Positions 55,794 through 63,219 of a stretch of DNA of 64,000 nucleotides are shown piece by piece. The position numbers were made by a program, and so were the translations under genes. This stretch comes from Corynebacterium kutscheri (lineage in GTDB: Bacteria; Actinomycetota; Actinomycetes; Mycobacteriales; Mycobacteriaceae): contig NZ_CP011312.1 in assembly GCF_000980835.1 (NCBI RefSeq), positions 1,922,001-1,986,000 on the forward strand. Reading direction: 5' to 3'. The notes beneath the pieces are model-generated. The model was given only the letters and a program-made list of their open reading frames with translations. It ran no database searches and was not told the DNA's origin. How positions within the stretch are numbered: position 1 is the stretch's first letter; each line of letters starts with the position of its first letter.

Positions 55794-57588
55794 TAGATAC
55801 TGCATAGCTTTTTTCTTGTGCACTAAACATGCGTGCATAAAGACCATCACTAGCTATGAGTTCCGCGTGGGTTCCCTGCTCAAGAATTTTCCCCTGTCCA
55901 AGAACCACAATCCGATCCACAGTGGCAATAGAAGAAAGACGATGAGTAACGATTATCAAACTATCCTGAGCAGTAGAATTGTTTATCACTTCCGTATAAA
56001 GAGCTTTTTCCGATTGGATATCAAGAGAAGCAGTAGGTTCGTCAAGGATAAGTAAGCGTCCCCAGTCTGCTTGTGGGGTAACCAAACAACGCGCGATAGC
56101 TAATTTTTGCCATTGCCCCTGGGAAAAATTGTTGCTTCCCTTCCGCTGTGCTTGAGCGATATGTGCAATACCTAGTTGTTCTTGTACTTTTGCAGCATGA
56201 GGATGTAACTGTTCTCGTCCCAGGTGAACGCACTCCGATACCAATAGTGGCGGTTGCATATAGTCTTGTGGGACTAGACCGATTCCTAAACCTTGTGTAC
56301 TACGAGTAGTTGGTGTTTGACCAGCAATAGAAATAGTTCCGGTATCTGGAGTTAATTGTCCAACCAGGAGTTTCATTAACGTTGATTTTCCGGCGCCATT
56401 TTCGCCCACAATCGCAATTTTCTCTCCGCGACCTACGTTAAGATCAATGCCAGCTAGTATGTGCCGGGTCCCATAGCTAAAAGAGACATTACGTAACTCA
56501 ATAATTGATGAAGCACTCAACGGTTCGGGTTCTAACCCAATGGGCTCAGTAGGAGTAACCGCATTGGTTTCTGTGTCACGGTCATCTAAGGCACTAGGTT
56601 TTTTAGTTTCAATAACGCGCAACATTTCTTCAAATTCATGTGCCCTAACTTGTATTGAGCCTAAACTTCCCAAACCAGCTAATCCGGGAAGTGCAATAAC
56701 TAGTGCACTGAAAAAACCGGCATAGTTTATCTCTGAGTGAAAAAGATGCCAAGCAATATAAAGAACTAGACATGCGATAAAAGGTGTCTGTGCCCGAATA
56801 TTCAGCTTCCAAAATTGACGAGCACGAAGTTTTGCTGAAGAAAATTTCAGCTCAGAGGTTTTTATAAACCGACCAACGAGTACCTCTCCTAGCCCATATA
56901 ATCTGGTTTCTTCTGCAAACTCTGGATCGATCAGAGTTCGCCAATAAAATTTTGATCTTAGAGCGGCTTCATCCGAGGTTCCGGAAAGTTCTTGCTGCAT
57001 AACCAAGTGATACCGAGCAACAACAACCCCCGAGTACCACATAGCCATTCCTAATAGGAGCGCAAGAAAAAGATTCCACGTCGCTAAAAGACACAATGCA
57101 ACCAACCCGGAGAGCCGTTGTTGAATCACATAAAAGACTAAAGAAATGCCTTCTTGCCCTACCCACGACTGTGTTTGTTCGGTTAATGTTTCCCCAGGAT
57201 TATCAAGCTCGTAGGCTAATGCTTCTGGTTGCACAACTCGCTGCACGGATGATTCCACTAAATAGATACAGTGATCTGCAACTGCGCCAAGCAACGGAGT
57301 AAGAATCAATAGTGGAATAAGGGTTTTTAAAGAACTAAGGAAAAGATCTTTTTCTTGGTCTACTGCTTGGGCAACGTGAGCTACTTGGTACATCAAATAA
57401 AACTGCACTGCATAAGCAAAAATTGTGCTCACCAGGGCACAGATAAGCATAATCGGAGCACTTTTAAATGCAAACCTAATGGCACGCATGCCGTGGATAG
57501 GATTCACAGCTACGAATTGGGAAAACCAGTTAAACGTGCCTGCCTTTCTCGTTAGTTTATTTACTGCAAAGCTCAGCACTACCACCAC
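55759..57588 (-). CDS. ABC half-exporter (permease plus ATPase), first of a pair
   Basis: The frame gives 609 residues: transmembrane segments from about residue 40 to 310, then an ATPase with Walker A GENGAGKST, Walker B LLILDEPTASLD and VTHRLS. The signature is NFSQGQWQKLAIAR, in which FSQGQ replaces LSGGQ. The partner has a canonical LSGGQ, so the two composite ATP sites differ, as is common in heterodimeric exporters. No ribosome binding site precedes GTG 57588; conserved sequence seems to begin near NPIHGMRAIRF (residue 29 on). A short ORF with a strong ribosome binding site overlaps the start and may couple translation. The substrate is unknown. Confidence 0.8.
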   Translation of the reverse strand: MVVVLSFAVNKLTRKAGTFNWFSQFVAVNPIHGMRAIRFAFKSAPIMLICALVSTIFAYAVQFYLMYQVAHVAQAVDQEKDLFLSSLKTLIPLLILTPLLGAVADHCIYLVESSVQRVVQPEALAYELDNPGETLTEQTQSWVGQEGISLVFYVIQQRLSGLVALCLLATWNLFLALLLGMAMWYSGVVVARYHLVMQQELSGTSDEAALRSKFYWRTLIDPEFAEETRLYGLGEVLVGRFIKTSELKFSSAKLRARQFWKLNIRAQTPFIACLVLYIAWHLFHSEINYAGFFSALVIALPGLAGLGSLGSIQVRAHEFEEMLRVIETKKPSALDDRDTETNAVTPTEPIGLEPEPLSASSIIELRNVSFSYGTRHILAGIDLNVGRGEKIAIVGENGAGKSTLMKLLVGQLTPDTGTISIAGQTPTTRSTQGLGIGLVPQDYMQPPLLVSECVHLGREQLHPHAAKVQEQLGIAHIAQAQRKGSNNFSQGQWQKLAIARCLVTPQADWGRLLILDEPTASLDIQSEKALYTEVINNSTAQDSLIIVTHRLSSIATVDRIVVLGQGKILEQGTHAELIASDGLYARMFSAQEKSYAVSNERSCVDHENK

Positions 57589-57628
57589 ACTGCATCATTG
57601 CACTATAAAAAACTGTATCAATACCCAA
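57557..57628 (-). CDS. Possible 23-residue peptide gene ahead of the ABC pair
   Basis: AAGGAG at 57634-57639 (minus strand) lies five bases before a TTG at 57628. The frame runs 23 codons (MGIDTVFYSAMM, then QCGGSAELCSK) to TAA at 57557 and overlaps the ABC ORF by 32 bases. The C-terminal half is rich in Cys, Ser and Gly. It could be a leader peptide that couples translation to the ABC gene, a small exported peptide, or the original N-terminus of the ABC gene separated by a frameshift. No family is recognised. Confidence 0.3.
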   Translation of the reverse strand: MGIDTVFYSAMMQCGGSAELCSK

Positions 57629-58159
57629 AGAGGCTCCTTATAAAATGGGATATTCGTCGAAAGATAAAAGAACCTAGGGCAAAAACAAAAGTGCCCAACT
57701 CTACCTCTCACAGCAGGAGGCTACACGCAGACAACAGTAGCGTGTTGAATTTCGCAAAATTTTTCTAGTGAGATGAAACATACACTGCTCGTACGTTTTC
57801 ATTCAAAATGCTTCCTCATCATTTCTGCTGCCGCCAACTCAAACAATAAGAAGCCACTAGAAAAAGTTCACTCTCTAGCACAGTTGTCGACCACATTTAC
57901 TCTGATCGCCATCTGCTTTATGCAGAATAGCTCTCACTTAATAACCAGTGAACACAATACTTTCACTTAATCGCATATAATGCCCATAGTTCGTCGTCGA
58001 TAAGGCACTCTCCACAGGATCAGGTACAGCCAAAAACTGCTTACTCCTTCGGAAAAACTTTCTCACGCCGGTCCTGAGAATAAATTCTTCCATTTCACCG
58101 TGCAACTGGAAAGATAACGAACAATATCAGTAAAATAAAACCTAATCAGAAAGGTTTTT
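57629..58159. other. Intergenic region upstream of the ABC pair and the lipoprotein gene
   Basis: Holds the promoter of the ABC genes (minus) and of the lipoprotein (plus). On the minus strand a 26-codon ORF at 57701-57781 (MFHLTRKILRNS, then TRYCCLRVASCCER) has four Cys but no ribosome binding site. A hairpin GGGCA/TGCCC lies at about 57677-57696. One decamer copy lies at 57995-58004. A 65-codon plus-strand frame at 57773-57970 is not convincing. Confidence 0.4.
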
Positions 58160-58591
58160 ATGAAACAGCTCGTTACCCTCATGCTATCTTGCATCGCGCT
58201 GAGTGCTTGTGGCATTGATACCCCAGATCCATTACCATCAGTTAATCCATCGGCATACCCATCTCTTACAGATACCACTATGAATCATCATTCCCAGGCC
58301 CTACCACCTGTTTTTGCCACCTTAGAAGAACTTATTACTGCCGAAGAAATCACTATTCCGATGAATTCTTCGTTAGTTGTTTTATTAGGCGAAGGCGAAT
58401 CACCCACCCAATGGACAGGAACAGTTGCTGATGAGTCAGTGGCTACGGTTTTTCCTGGCGGCACCATTGGCAGTGCTGAATTTAATCTGGGTTTTGTACC
58501 AGTTTCACCTGGCACTACTCAAGTTTCGTTAACCGGACCAACTGGGCAAAGCACAAATTTATTACTCGAAGTTGTTGCTCAGCAAAACTAA
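58160..58591 (+). CDS. Small lipoprotein with chagasin-like/Ig-like domain
   Basis: This 143-residue lipoprotein starts at ATG 58160, five bases after GAAAGG. It has the signal MKQLVTLMLSCIALSAC with lipobox LSAC. After a Pro/Ser linker the domain (residues about 55-140) has a beta-rich pattern, with WTGTV, an FPGGTIGSAEFNLGF turn and SPGTTQVSLTG. This recalls chagasin-type (I42) protease inhibitors and bacterial Ig-like folds. The inhibitor idea is only a resemblance. It is convergent with the alpha/beta hydrolase gene. Confidence 0.72.
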   Translation: MKQLVTLMLSCIALSACGIDTPDPLPSVNPSAYPSLTDTTMNHHSQALPPVFATLEELITAEEITIPMNSSLVVLLGEGESPTQWTGTVADESVATVFPGGTIGSAEFNLGFVPVSPGTTQVSLTGPTGQSTNLLLEVVAQQN

Positions 58592-58629
58592 ACCACCACT
58601 CCAAGTGCTTTTCGACGGCTTAGCTAAAA

Positions 58630-59538
58630 CTACTCACCTGTTGCAGTAATAAGTTCGGTAATTGCCATACTTAATGTCCGCGGTTTTTCTAGTGGCAGAA
58701 TATGGCCTACACCGGGGATAATGTTTAATGTAGCTTCAGGCCATAACTGTTGTAAATGCTGTGCTTGCGCAGGTGGGGTAACCATATCCTGATCGCCTAC
58801 AAAAATTGTTCCGGGAATTCCACTGATTGACGTTTCAGCTATATTCTCATCATGAGTATGTAACGCTTGGCTAAAACCAAGCACTGTTGCTCGCGGAAGC
58901 CGGTTTAAAGCTTCAGTGTAAAAGGTGACTACCTCTTGAGAAGCGTGTTCGGGAAGGAAAACACTAGCAATAAGTTTAGATAAATTATTGGTTTCTGGCA
59001 CAGTTTCTTCATTATTTACGAAAATAGGCTGAGCCATAAGTTGGGTGAAGTTTTCTCCAGAAAAAGCTTCTGCGGCGGTAGCTACCAAAACCATTCCTTT
59101 TACTCGCGCTCGTAGTTGCGGGTAGCGGCGCATCAGATTCAAGATGGTCATACCACCTAGGCAATGGCCAACTAAGATAAGCGAGCCAGTTATTTCAGAA
59201 TCATCGAGAACATGAAACACATCATCAGCGGCAGCGTCGATAAAATTATCCGTCGATACGCGTTCTTGGCTTCGCCCATGGCCACTAAGATCCATGAGTA
59301 AACAGCGCGCATGCAACCCAATTTCCGCAGTTTGAAAATGCCAGGATTTAGCGGCTAAGCCAAACCCATGCACAAAAACCACCGTAACCGGGGCGTCCTC
59401 ATCACCGGCAAGATAATAACGAATCCCACCAACTTGAGCAGTAGAACTAAAATAAACGGTACGCTTATCTTGTATTTTATCTAATGCCCGATGACGACGC
59501 TTACGTTGGATAGTCTCGATTATCTGCGGCTTAGCCAT
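58630..59538 (-). CDS. Alpha/beta hydrolase with Cys in the nucleophile position
   Basis: This roughly 302-residue alpha/beta-hydrolase has the oxyanion motif VFVHGFGLAAKSWHF, nucleophile elbow VGHCLGGM, acid residue in FVGDQDMVTPP and His in GVGHILPLEKP. The elbow is GHCLGG rather than GHSLGG (codon TGC near 59163), implying a Cys-Asp-His triad. ATG 59538 (MAKPQIIETI) is preferred; the frame opens 15 codons earlier, overlapping the divergent carrier gene's promoter. Its closeness to an acyl carrier protein gene suggests a thioesterase or acyltransferase role, an inference only. No signal peptide is seen. Confidence 0.85.
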   Translation of the reverse strand: MAKPQIIETIQRKRRHRALDKIQDKRTVYFSSTAQVGGIRYYLAGDEDAPVTVVFVHGFGLAAKSWHFQTAEIGLHARCLLMDLSGHGRSQERVSTDNFIDAAADDVFHVLDDSEITGSLILVGHCLGGMTILNLMRRYPQLRARVKGMVLVATAAEAFSGENFTQLMAQPIFVNNEETVPETNNLSKLIASVFLPEHASQEVVTFYTEALNRLPRATVLGFSQALHTHDENIAETSISGIPGTIFVGDQDMVTPPAQAQHLQQLWPEATLNIIPGVGHILPLEKPRTLSMAITELITATGE

Positions 59539-59586
59539 GCATATAATTTTAGGTGTTTCTACCGTATGCAAACAAAAGGACAATAT

Positions 59587-59868
59587 ATGCGTTCTCTTTC
59601 CGACCAGCTAGCCGCGCTACAAACCGATACAACCGATAAGGAAGAATCAACCGCTCAGCGTGTTATCCGCTTGCTTGCCGAAATCACCCACACCGATGCC
59701 GAAAAAATCATCCCAGAAATGTCGTTAAGCGATGCCGGGATAGAATCTTTAGAAAAAATCGAACTAGCAATACGCATCGAGCAAATTTTCCAGGTTCCTG
59801 CCGAGCCAGAAAATTACCTAAACATCGACACAATCGAGCAACTTATCCAGCTTATCGACGCTGGCTAA
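59587..59868 (+). CDS. Stand-alone acyl carrier protein
   Basis: This 93-residue acidic protein has the carrier fold pattern: VIRLLAEITHTDAEKIIPEM, then SLSDAGIESLEKIELAIRIE, where Ser in IESLEKI is the expected 4'-phosphopantetheine site. The usual DSL is ESL here. ATG 59587 is preceded by AAAGGA with a six-base spacing, so the longer open frame from 59491 is not used. As the organism uses a type I FAS with its own carrier domain, this protein must serve another process. It is divergent from the hydrolase gene, and its last 51 bases overlap a convergent ORF. Confidence 0.87.
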   Translation: MRSLSDQLAALQTDTTDKEESTAQRVIRLLAEITHTDAEKIIPEMSLSDAGIESLEKIELAIRIEQIFQVPAEPENYLNIDTIEQLIQLIDAG

Positions 59869-60216
59869 CCGCACCTCTACGTGTTCTAGTTCCACCTGAA
59901 TTGGCTGAGTAAGCTCGCAAGTATGAGAGGAATCCACCAAAGCATTAAGCCGCTGGTAAAAACGATTTAGTTCCTCAGCTGTGCCATTGACAAGTTGGTG
60001 CGTTTCTAAGGTGCCATCGGCCATACGCCGCCAGGGTGTGCATGGGGCAATATCAAATTCATCACTGCCAGGTAGCGCCCATAACGGTGGCGATAATAAT
60101 TCTTCGACCATGATTTTCTCGACCACGTGACGAAGTTTTTTGGGCAGGCCAATAACCCGCATCACCGCAATGCGCTGCGCTTTACTATCGCGCGACCACA
60201 CATCAGCATTGAACAC
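59818..60216 (-). CDS. Hypothetical protein of 132 residues
   Basis: No family is recognised. The product (MFNADVWSRDSKAQRIAVMR) is soluble and mixed alpha/beta by eye, with a conserved-looking core (PPLWALPGSDEFDIAP; TPWRRMADGTLETHQLVNGT). Its 3' end overlaps the acyl carrier protein gene by 51 bases on the opposite strand; the overlap could mean the true stop is as annotated or that the gene is slightly over-extended. A 7-3-7 inverted repeat lies 31 bases upstream of its start codon. Confidence 0.6.
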   Translation of the reverse strand: MFNADVWSRDSKAQRIAVMRVIGLPKKLRHVVEKIMVEELLSPPLWALPGSDEFDIAPCTPWRRMADGTLETHQLVNGTAEELNRFYQRLNALVDSSHTCELTQPIQVELEHVEVRLASVDKLDKLLDCVDV

Positions 60217-60246
60217 GTCAAACCCTCATTCCTTGTCATGTGTTTT

Positions 60247-60263
60247 AAGACGAGATTCGTCTT
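60247..60263. promoter_or_regulatory. 7-3-7 inverted repeat upstream of the 132-residue gene
   Basis: AAGACGA-GAT-TCGTCTT is a perfect inverted repeat in the promoter region of the gene starting at 60216. It could be a regulator binding site; no known consensus is recognised. Confidence 0.4.
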
Positions 60264-60500
60264 CCCCTACGCATCTCTTGGTTACTTAAAACTCAGTCAG
60301 GAATGTTCCACCAGAAATTCTTCTGTACCGAATCAATTCCTAGCAACCCTCAATAACTACTTAACCCCCCACTTGTGTCAATACTCAGGATTTGCTTATC
60401 GACGTTATCCCACTATAAAGCAGCTATGACTTATCACTCTTTTACCCAGTTAAAGTGATTTAGATTGCACTTATTGGGTCTCTATGCCATTATCTCCTTC

Positions 60501-61094
60501 ATGCATATAAAGCCCCTCAATGTAATACTTGCCGCTACCCTTAGCTGTAGCCTTTTAACGCCAGCTGCCCATTCAATTGAAATTGACAGCTCTGATAAGA
60601 ATCAAGAAATCACTCAACCTGGCAACATATCCCTAGACACCAATAGCTATAACACCACGGAAACCAGTACCGAAGCCGATCCTACGGAGATTGTGGGAAA
60701 TATTCTCATCGCAGGTTCTAGCGTCGGATTCATTGGCGCTACTGCTCACTTTGTTGGCAACCAAGTATGCTCAGCGATGCAAAATAGCCTACTGCCCAAC
60801 CCACTTCCACAGCTCATTCCCTGCCACCCACCTACCCCACCAGCACCAATTCCAGTACCCGAGGCCAAACCAGCCCCAGCTCCCCAGCCAGCGCCACATC
60901 CAGCGCCTACCCCAGCTCCTCAGCCAGCGCCACGTCCAGCACCAGTGCAAAACCACACCACAAATACCAATTCGTACTATCGTGATTGCGCTGCGGTACG
61001 TTCAGCCGGAAAAGCTCCACTGTATCGGGGACAACCAGGTTATCGACCCGGTCTTGACCGCGATGGCGATGGAGTTGCTTGCGAACGAGATTAA
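60501..61094 (+). CDS. Secreted Excalibur calcium-binding domain protein
   Basis: The 197-residue product has a signal peptide (MHIKPLNVILAATLSCSLLT, then PAAHS). A polar region, a hydrophobic segment near residues 70-95, and a Pro/Ala-rich linker (PAPAPQPAPHPAPTPAPQPA-like, about residues 115-155) follow. The C-terminal Excalibur domain (YYRDCAAVRSAGKAPLYRG, then LDRDGDGVACE) has the DxDxDGxxCE calcium loop. ATG 60501 is chosen because it starts the signal peptide; there is no clear ribosome binding site. The protein probably acts in the cell wall or outside. Confidence 0.83.
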   Translation: MHIKPLNVILAATLSCSLLTPAAHSIEIDSSDKNQEITQPGNISLDTNSYNTTETSTEADPTEIVGNILIAGSSVGFIGATAHFVGNQVCSAMQNSLLPNPLPQLIPCHPPTPPAPIPVPEAKPAPAPQPAPHPAPTPAPQPAPRPAPVQNHTTNTNSYYRDCAAVRSAGKAPLYRGQPGYRPGLDRDGDGVACERD

Positions 61095-61106
61095 TATGTA
61101 AATAGT

Positions 61107-61151
61107 AAAAAGTGGTGTACCTTCGTTTCCTTGCGAAGGTACACCACTTTT
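61107..61151. terminator. Bidirectional terminator between the Excalibur and DUF5979 genes
   Basis: An 18-bp perfect stem (arms about 61108-61125 and 61134-61151) has a short loop and is flanked by A and T runs. It serves the Excalibur gene on plus and the first DUF5979 gene on minus. Its outer stem (AAAAGTGGTGT and complement) is identical to that of the terminator at 63114-63154. Confidence 0.88.
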
Positions 61152-61224
61152 ATCTTCCTATAGTGTATATCCCTACAGGCTAAGATCATCGATTACATCT
61201 ATATGTAAACAATTAATGTGTGCA

Positions 61225-62331
61225 TTACCAGCGGAAGTACTGCTTAATCATAGTAAAGAGGTATCCAAGACCACCGGCAGCAATTATGGCCAAGATAATG
61301 CCTAGAATTCCGAAGCCAGAAGAACCTTTATTATTGTCCTTGGTGTATCTATTGGTAGCAGTAATTTCTGCACGTGTCTTATCAGCAGCACCGACGACGA
61401 ACTCGTCAGCAATCTTTGGACCGCTCTTAACGTCAATATGTCCCTTTGCATTAAGCGTCCTGACTTCCCAGTCAAGAGTATGGGTATAACCATCAAGTTT
61501 CTTGGGGTTCTTCTCTTCAATAGTGCAGGTAGAACCCTCAGGGATATTCATAACCTCTTTTACTTCATTACCCTTCAGTTCCACTGAACCGCTGAGCTTC
61601 TTTCCTGAAGCATCAGCCTTAGGGGCGCATGTCCAGTCGAACTTAAATTTCTCATCTTTCAGTTTAACTGTGGCTTCTTTATCGCCAGCAAGTACTTTCT
61701 TTACCCGGAAACCAGAATTATTCTTATCCGGTTGAGGTGCAGGGGCTTTTTCACCTATCTTGGTGTAGGTACTGGTAGCAGTAATAGAGGTAATCATGTC
61801 GGGACGGAACTCAGCAACAACAGAGCTATCACCTTTGCGAGACGGAGTCTTAGCATCCTGGTAGGTAATTTCCCACTCTAGCTTACGGTTATAATCTGCA
61901 ACCTTTGCGCTATCCGATCGCTCAGTAAGACTGCACGCAAGTCCCGCAGGCAGGTTATCAACCTTCTTTTCTTCTCCATTCTTAATAGCTACAGACTGTG
62001 TCTTACGAGCTTGATTATCAGCTCCACACTCAATATCAAACCTAAACTCTAAGTCTTGCCTTGGAGCACCAACAACAACCTTCTTCAGAGTGAAAGACTC
62101 ATTCGTAGAGATAACACCATCGGCACTATTTGCCTGATATTGTGCGATATCATCCGCTTCAAGAATCTCAGTAACTCCACCTTGAGAAATCAAAGCCGTC
62201 TCTTCAGCGTATGCTGCCTGCTGCGTGCCAACAGCGGTAAGAAGAGATGCTGAGAGACTTACCGCAGAGGTTAATACAACGAGCCTTTTCCCTACTCGCT
62301 TCTGAGCAGCGGAAAATCCTACTTGATTCAT
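61225..62331 (-). CDS. DUF5979 surface protein with C-terminal membrane anchor
   Basis: This 368-residue exported protein begins with a long signal peptide (MNQVGFSAAQKRVGKRLVVL, then a hydrophobic run and QAAYA). It contains two DUF5979 Ig-like repeats (residues about 77-195 and 205-330). Each has a FxLKKVVxG or FRVKKVLAG start, a Cys pair (FDIECG / LACSL; FDWTCAP / STCTI) and a NxYTK end. The C-terminus is a short linker, one transmembrane helix (SSGFGILGIILAIIAAGGLG) and YLFTMIKQYFRW. No LPXTG sorting motif is present. The start at ATG 62331 follows an AAGAAGGAAA ribosome binding region. Probably a host-contact or adhesin-type protein; function not known. Confidence 0.85.
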   Translation of the reverse strand: MNQVGFSAAQKRVGKRLVVLTSAVSLSASLLTAVGTQQAAYAEETALISQGGVTEILEADDIAQYQANSADGVISTNESFTLKKVVVGAPRQDLEFRFDIECGADNQARKTQSVAIKNGEEKKVDNLPAGLACSLTERSDSAKVADYNRKLEWEITYQDAKTPSRKGDSSVVAEFRPDMITSITATSTYTKIGEKAPAPQPDKNNSGFRVKKVLAGDKEATVKLKDEKFKFDWTCAPKADASGKKLSGSVELKGNEVKEVMNIPEGSTCTIEEKNPKKLDGYTHTLDWEVRTLNAKGHIDVKSGPKIADEFVVGAADKTRAEITATNRYTKDNNKGSSGFGILGIILAIIAAGGLGYLFTMIKQYFRW

Positions 62332-63113
62332 AGTTTTCCTTCTTCTTCCGGTTCTTATGAGACTAAGCCTGCACACACCCCACAATCCATATAAAAACTA
62401 TGCTTAATAAAGGGATGATTTTATTATGCAATGCCCGCCTGAGTTCATATGACACCACAAACCCATCGACGATATAAAGGTTTGTATATGCGCATCTATT
62501 TTCGGAAAAAATAAGCTTTCAATAAATAAAACTTAAATTTTTCTAAGTAAATGCAAAAATTACAGTAACATACACTAGAGGTAAGACCTCTACCGGAAAA
62601 TCATTCAACTTCCACGATAGCAATATTGCTCAATCGGATTTCCCCTGCATAAACGTTAAAAATTCGATAATAAAAAAATGAAAGTGATACTAATTACACT
62701 AATTATGCATCACTTCCTTGGATAGGCTTACCCAAAAATATCAATTGATTATTAAAATAAAGACAAGAATCTATTACATAAAATAGATAAATTCTTACAA
62801 ATCTTAACTTTTCTTAATTGAATTTCAGATTTGGTGCACCCGATTGATTCTGAAGACTAATAAACCCGGCCATAAAGGCTCAACGCACTAAACAAATACA
62901 CAATCAATAAGCTCCACCATGGCTTAGTAAGTAAGTTGTAACAATCTTTTACTTCTGCCGCCCCAGCAAACAGCTCAAACCCCTAGGAAGAATAAATACG
63001 ACGTTTATCAGATAATTTAACCTCATCATCTTTTTAACGCCCCAGCATGGTTTAAAAAGCATGCTGAAAAATACCAAAACGCTCTACCGCGAAACAATAC
63101 TATATTCTAACAC
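62332..63113. other. AT-rich intergenic region between the two DUF5979 genes
   Basis: Nearly 800 bases without a supported gene on either strand. It should hold the promoter of the first DUF5979 gene at its left end. The 79-codon plus-strand frame starting at 63061 runs across the terminator and the end of the next gene and is rejected. Confidence 0.5.
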
Positions 63114-63154
63114 AAAAAGTGGTGTGACTTCATTTTTGAAGTCACACCACTTTT
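63114..63154 (-). terminator. Terminator of the second DUF5979 gene
   Basis: A perfect 18-bp stem (left arm 63115-63132, right arm 63137-63154) with a TTTT loop, flanked by A5 on the left and TTTTATCT on the right. The outer stem matches the terminator at 61107-61151. Confidence 0.87.
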
Positions 63155-63219
63155 ATCTGTGGCCTATTTTCATTAAAGAATCAGCTAAGCAATCACATAT
63201 GACCACCAATTTTTACCGA

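Larger units (their letters stand above)
8107..60404. repeat. Dispersed decamer CTTATCGACG, 18 copies seen
   Basis: Exact copies read on the plus strand begin at 8461, 39131, 39574, 42475, 45097, 45511, 50533, 53461, 59851 and 60395. Copies on the minus strand (CGTCGATAAG on plus) begin at 8107, 19335, 21163, 28599, 33745, 39115, 52875 and 57995. They lie in genes of both orientations, in more than one codon frame, and between genes. Random expectation for a decamer in 64 kb, counting both strands, is about 0.1. A G often precedes the motif. The count was made by eye and may miss copies. The role is unknown. Confidence 0.8.

Noticed and set aside
57773..57970. 65-codon plus-strand ORF upstream of the lipoprotein gene
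   Set aside because: It has no ribosome binding site, its composition does not look like a protein, and it overlaps the likely promoter region of the ABC genes.
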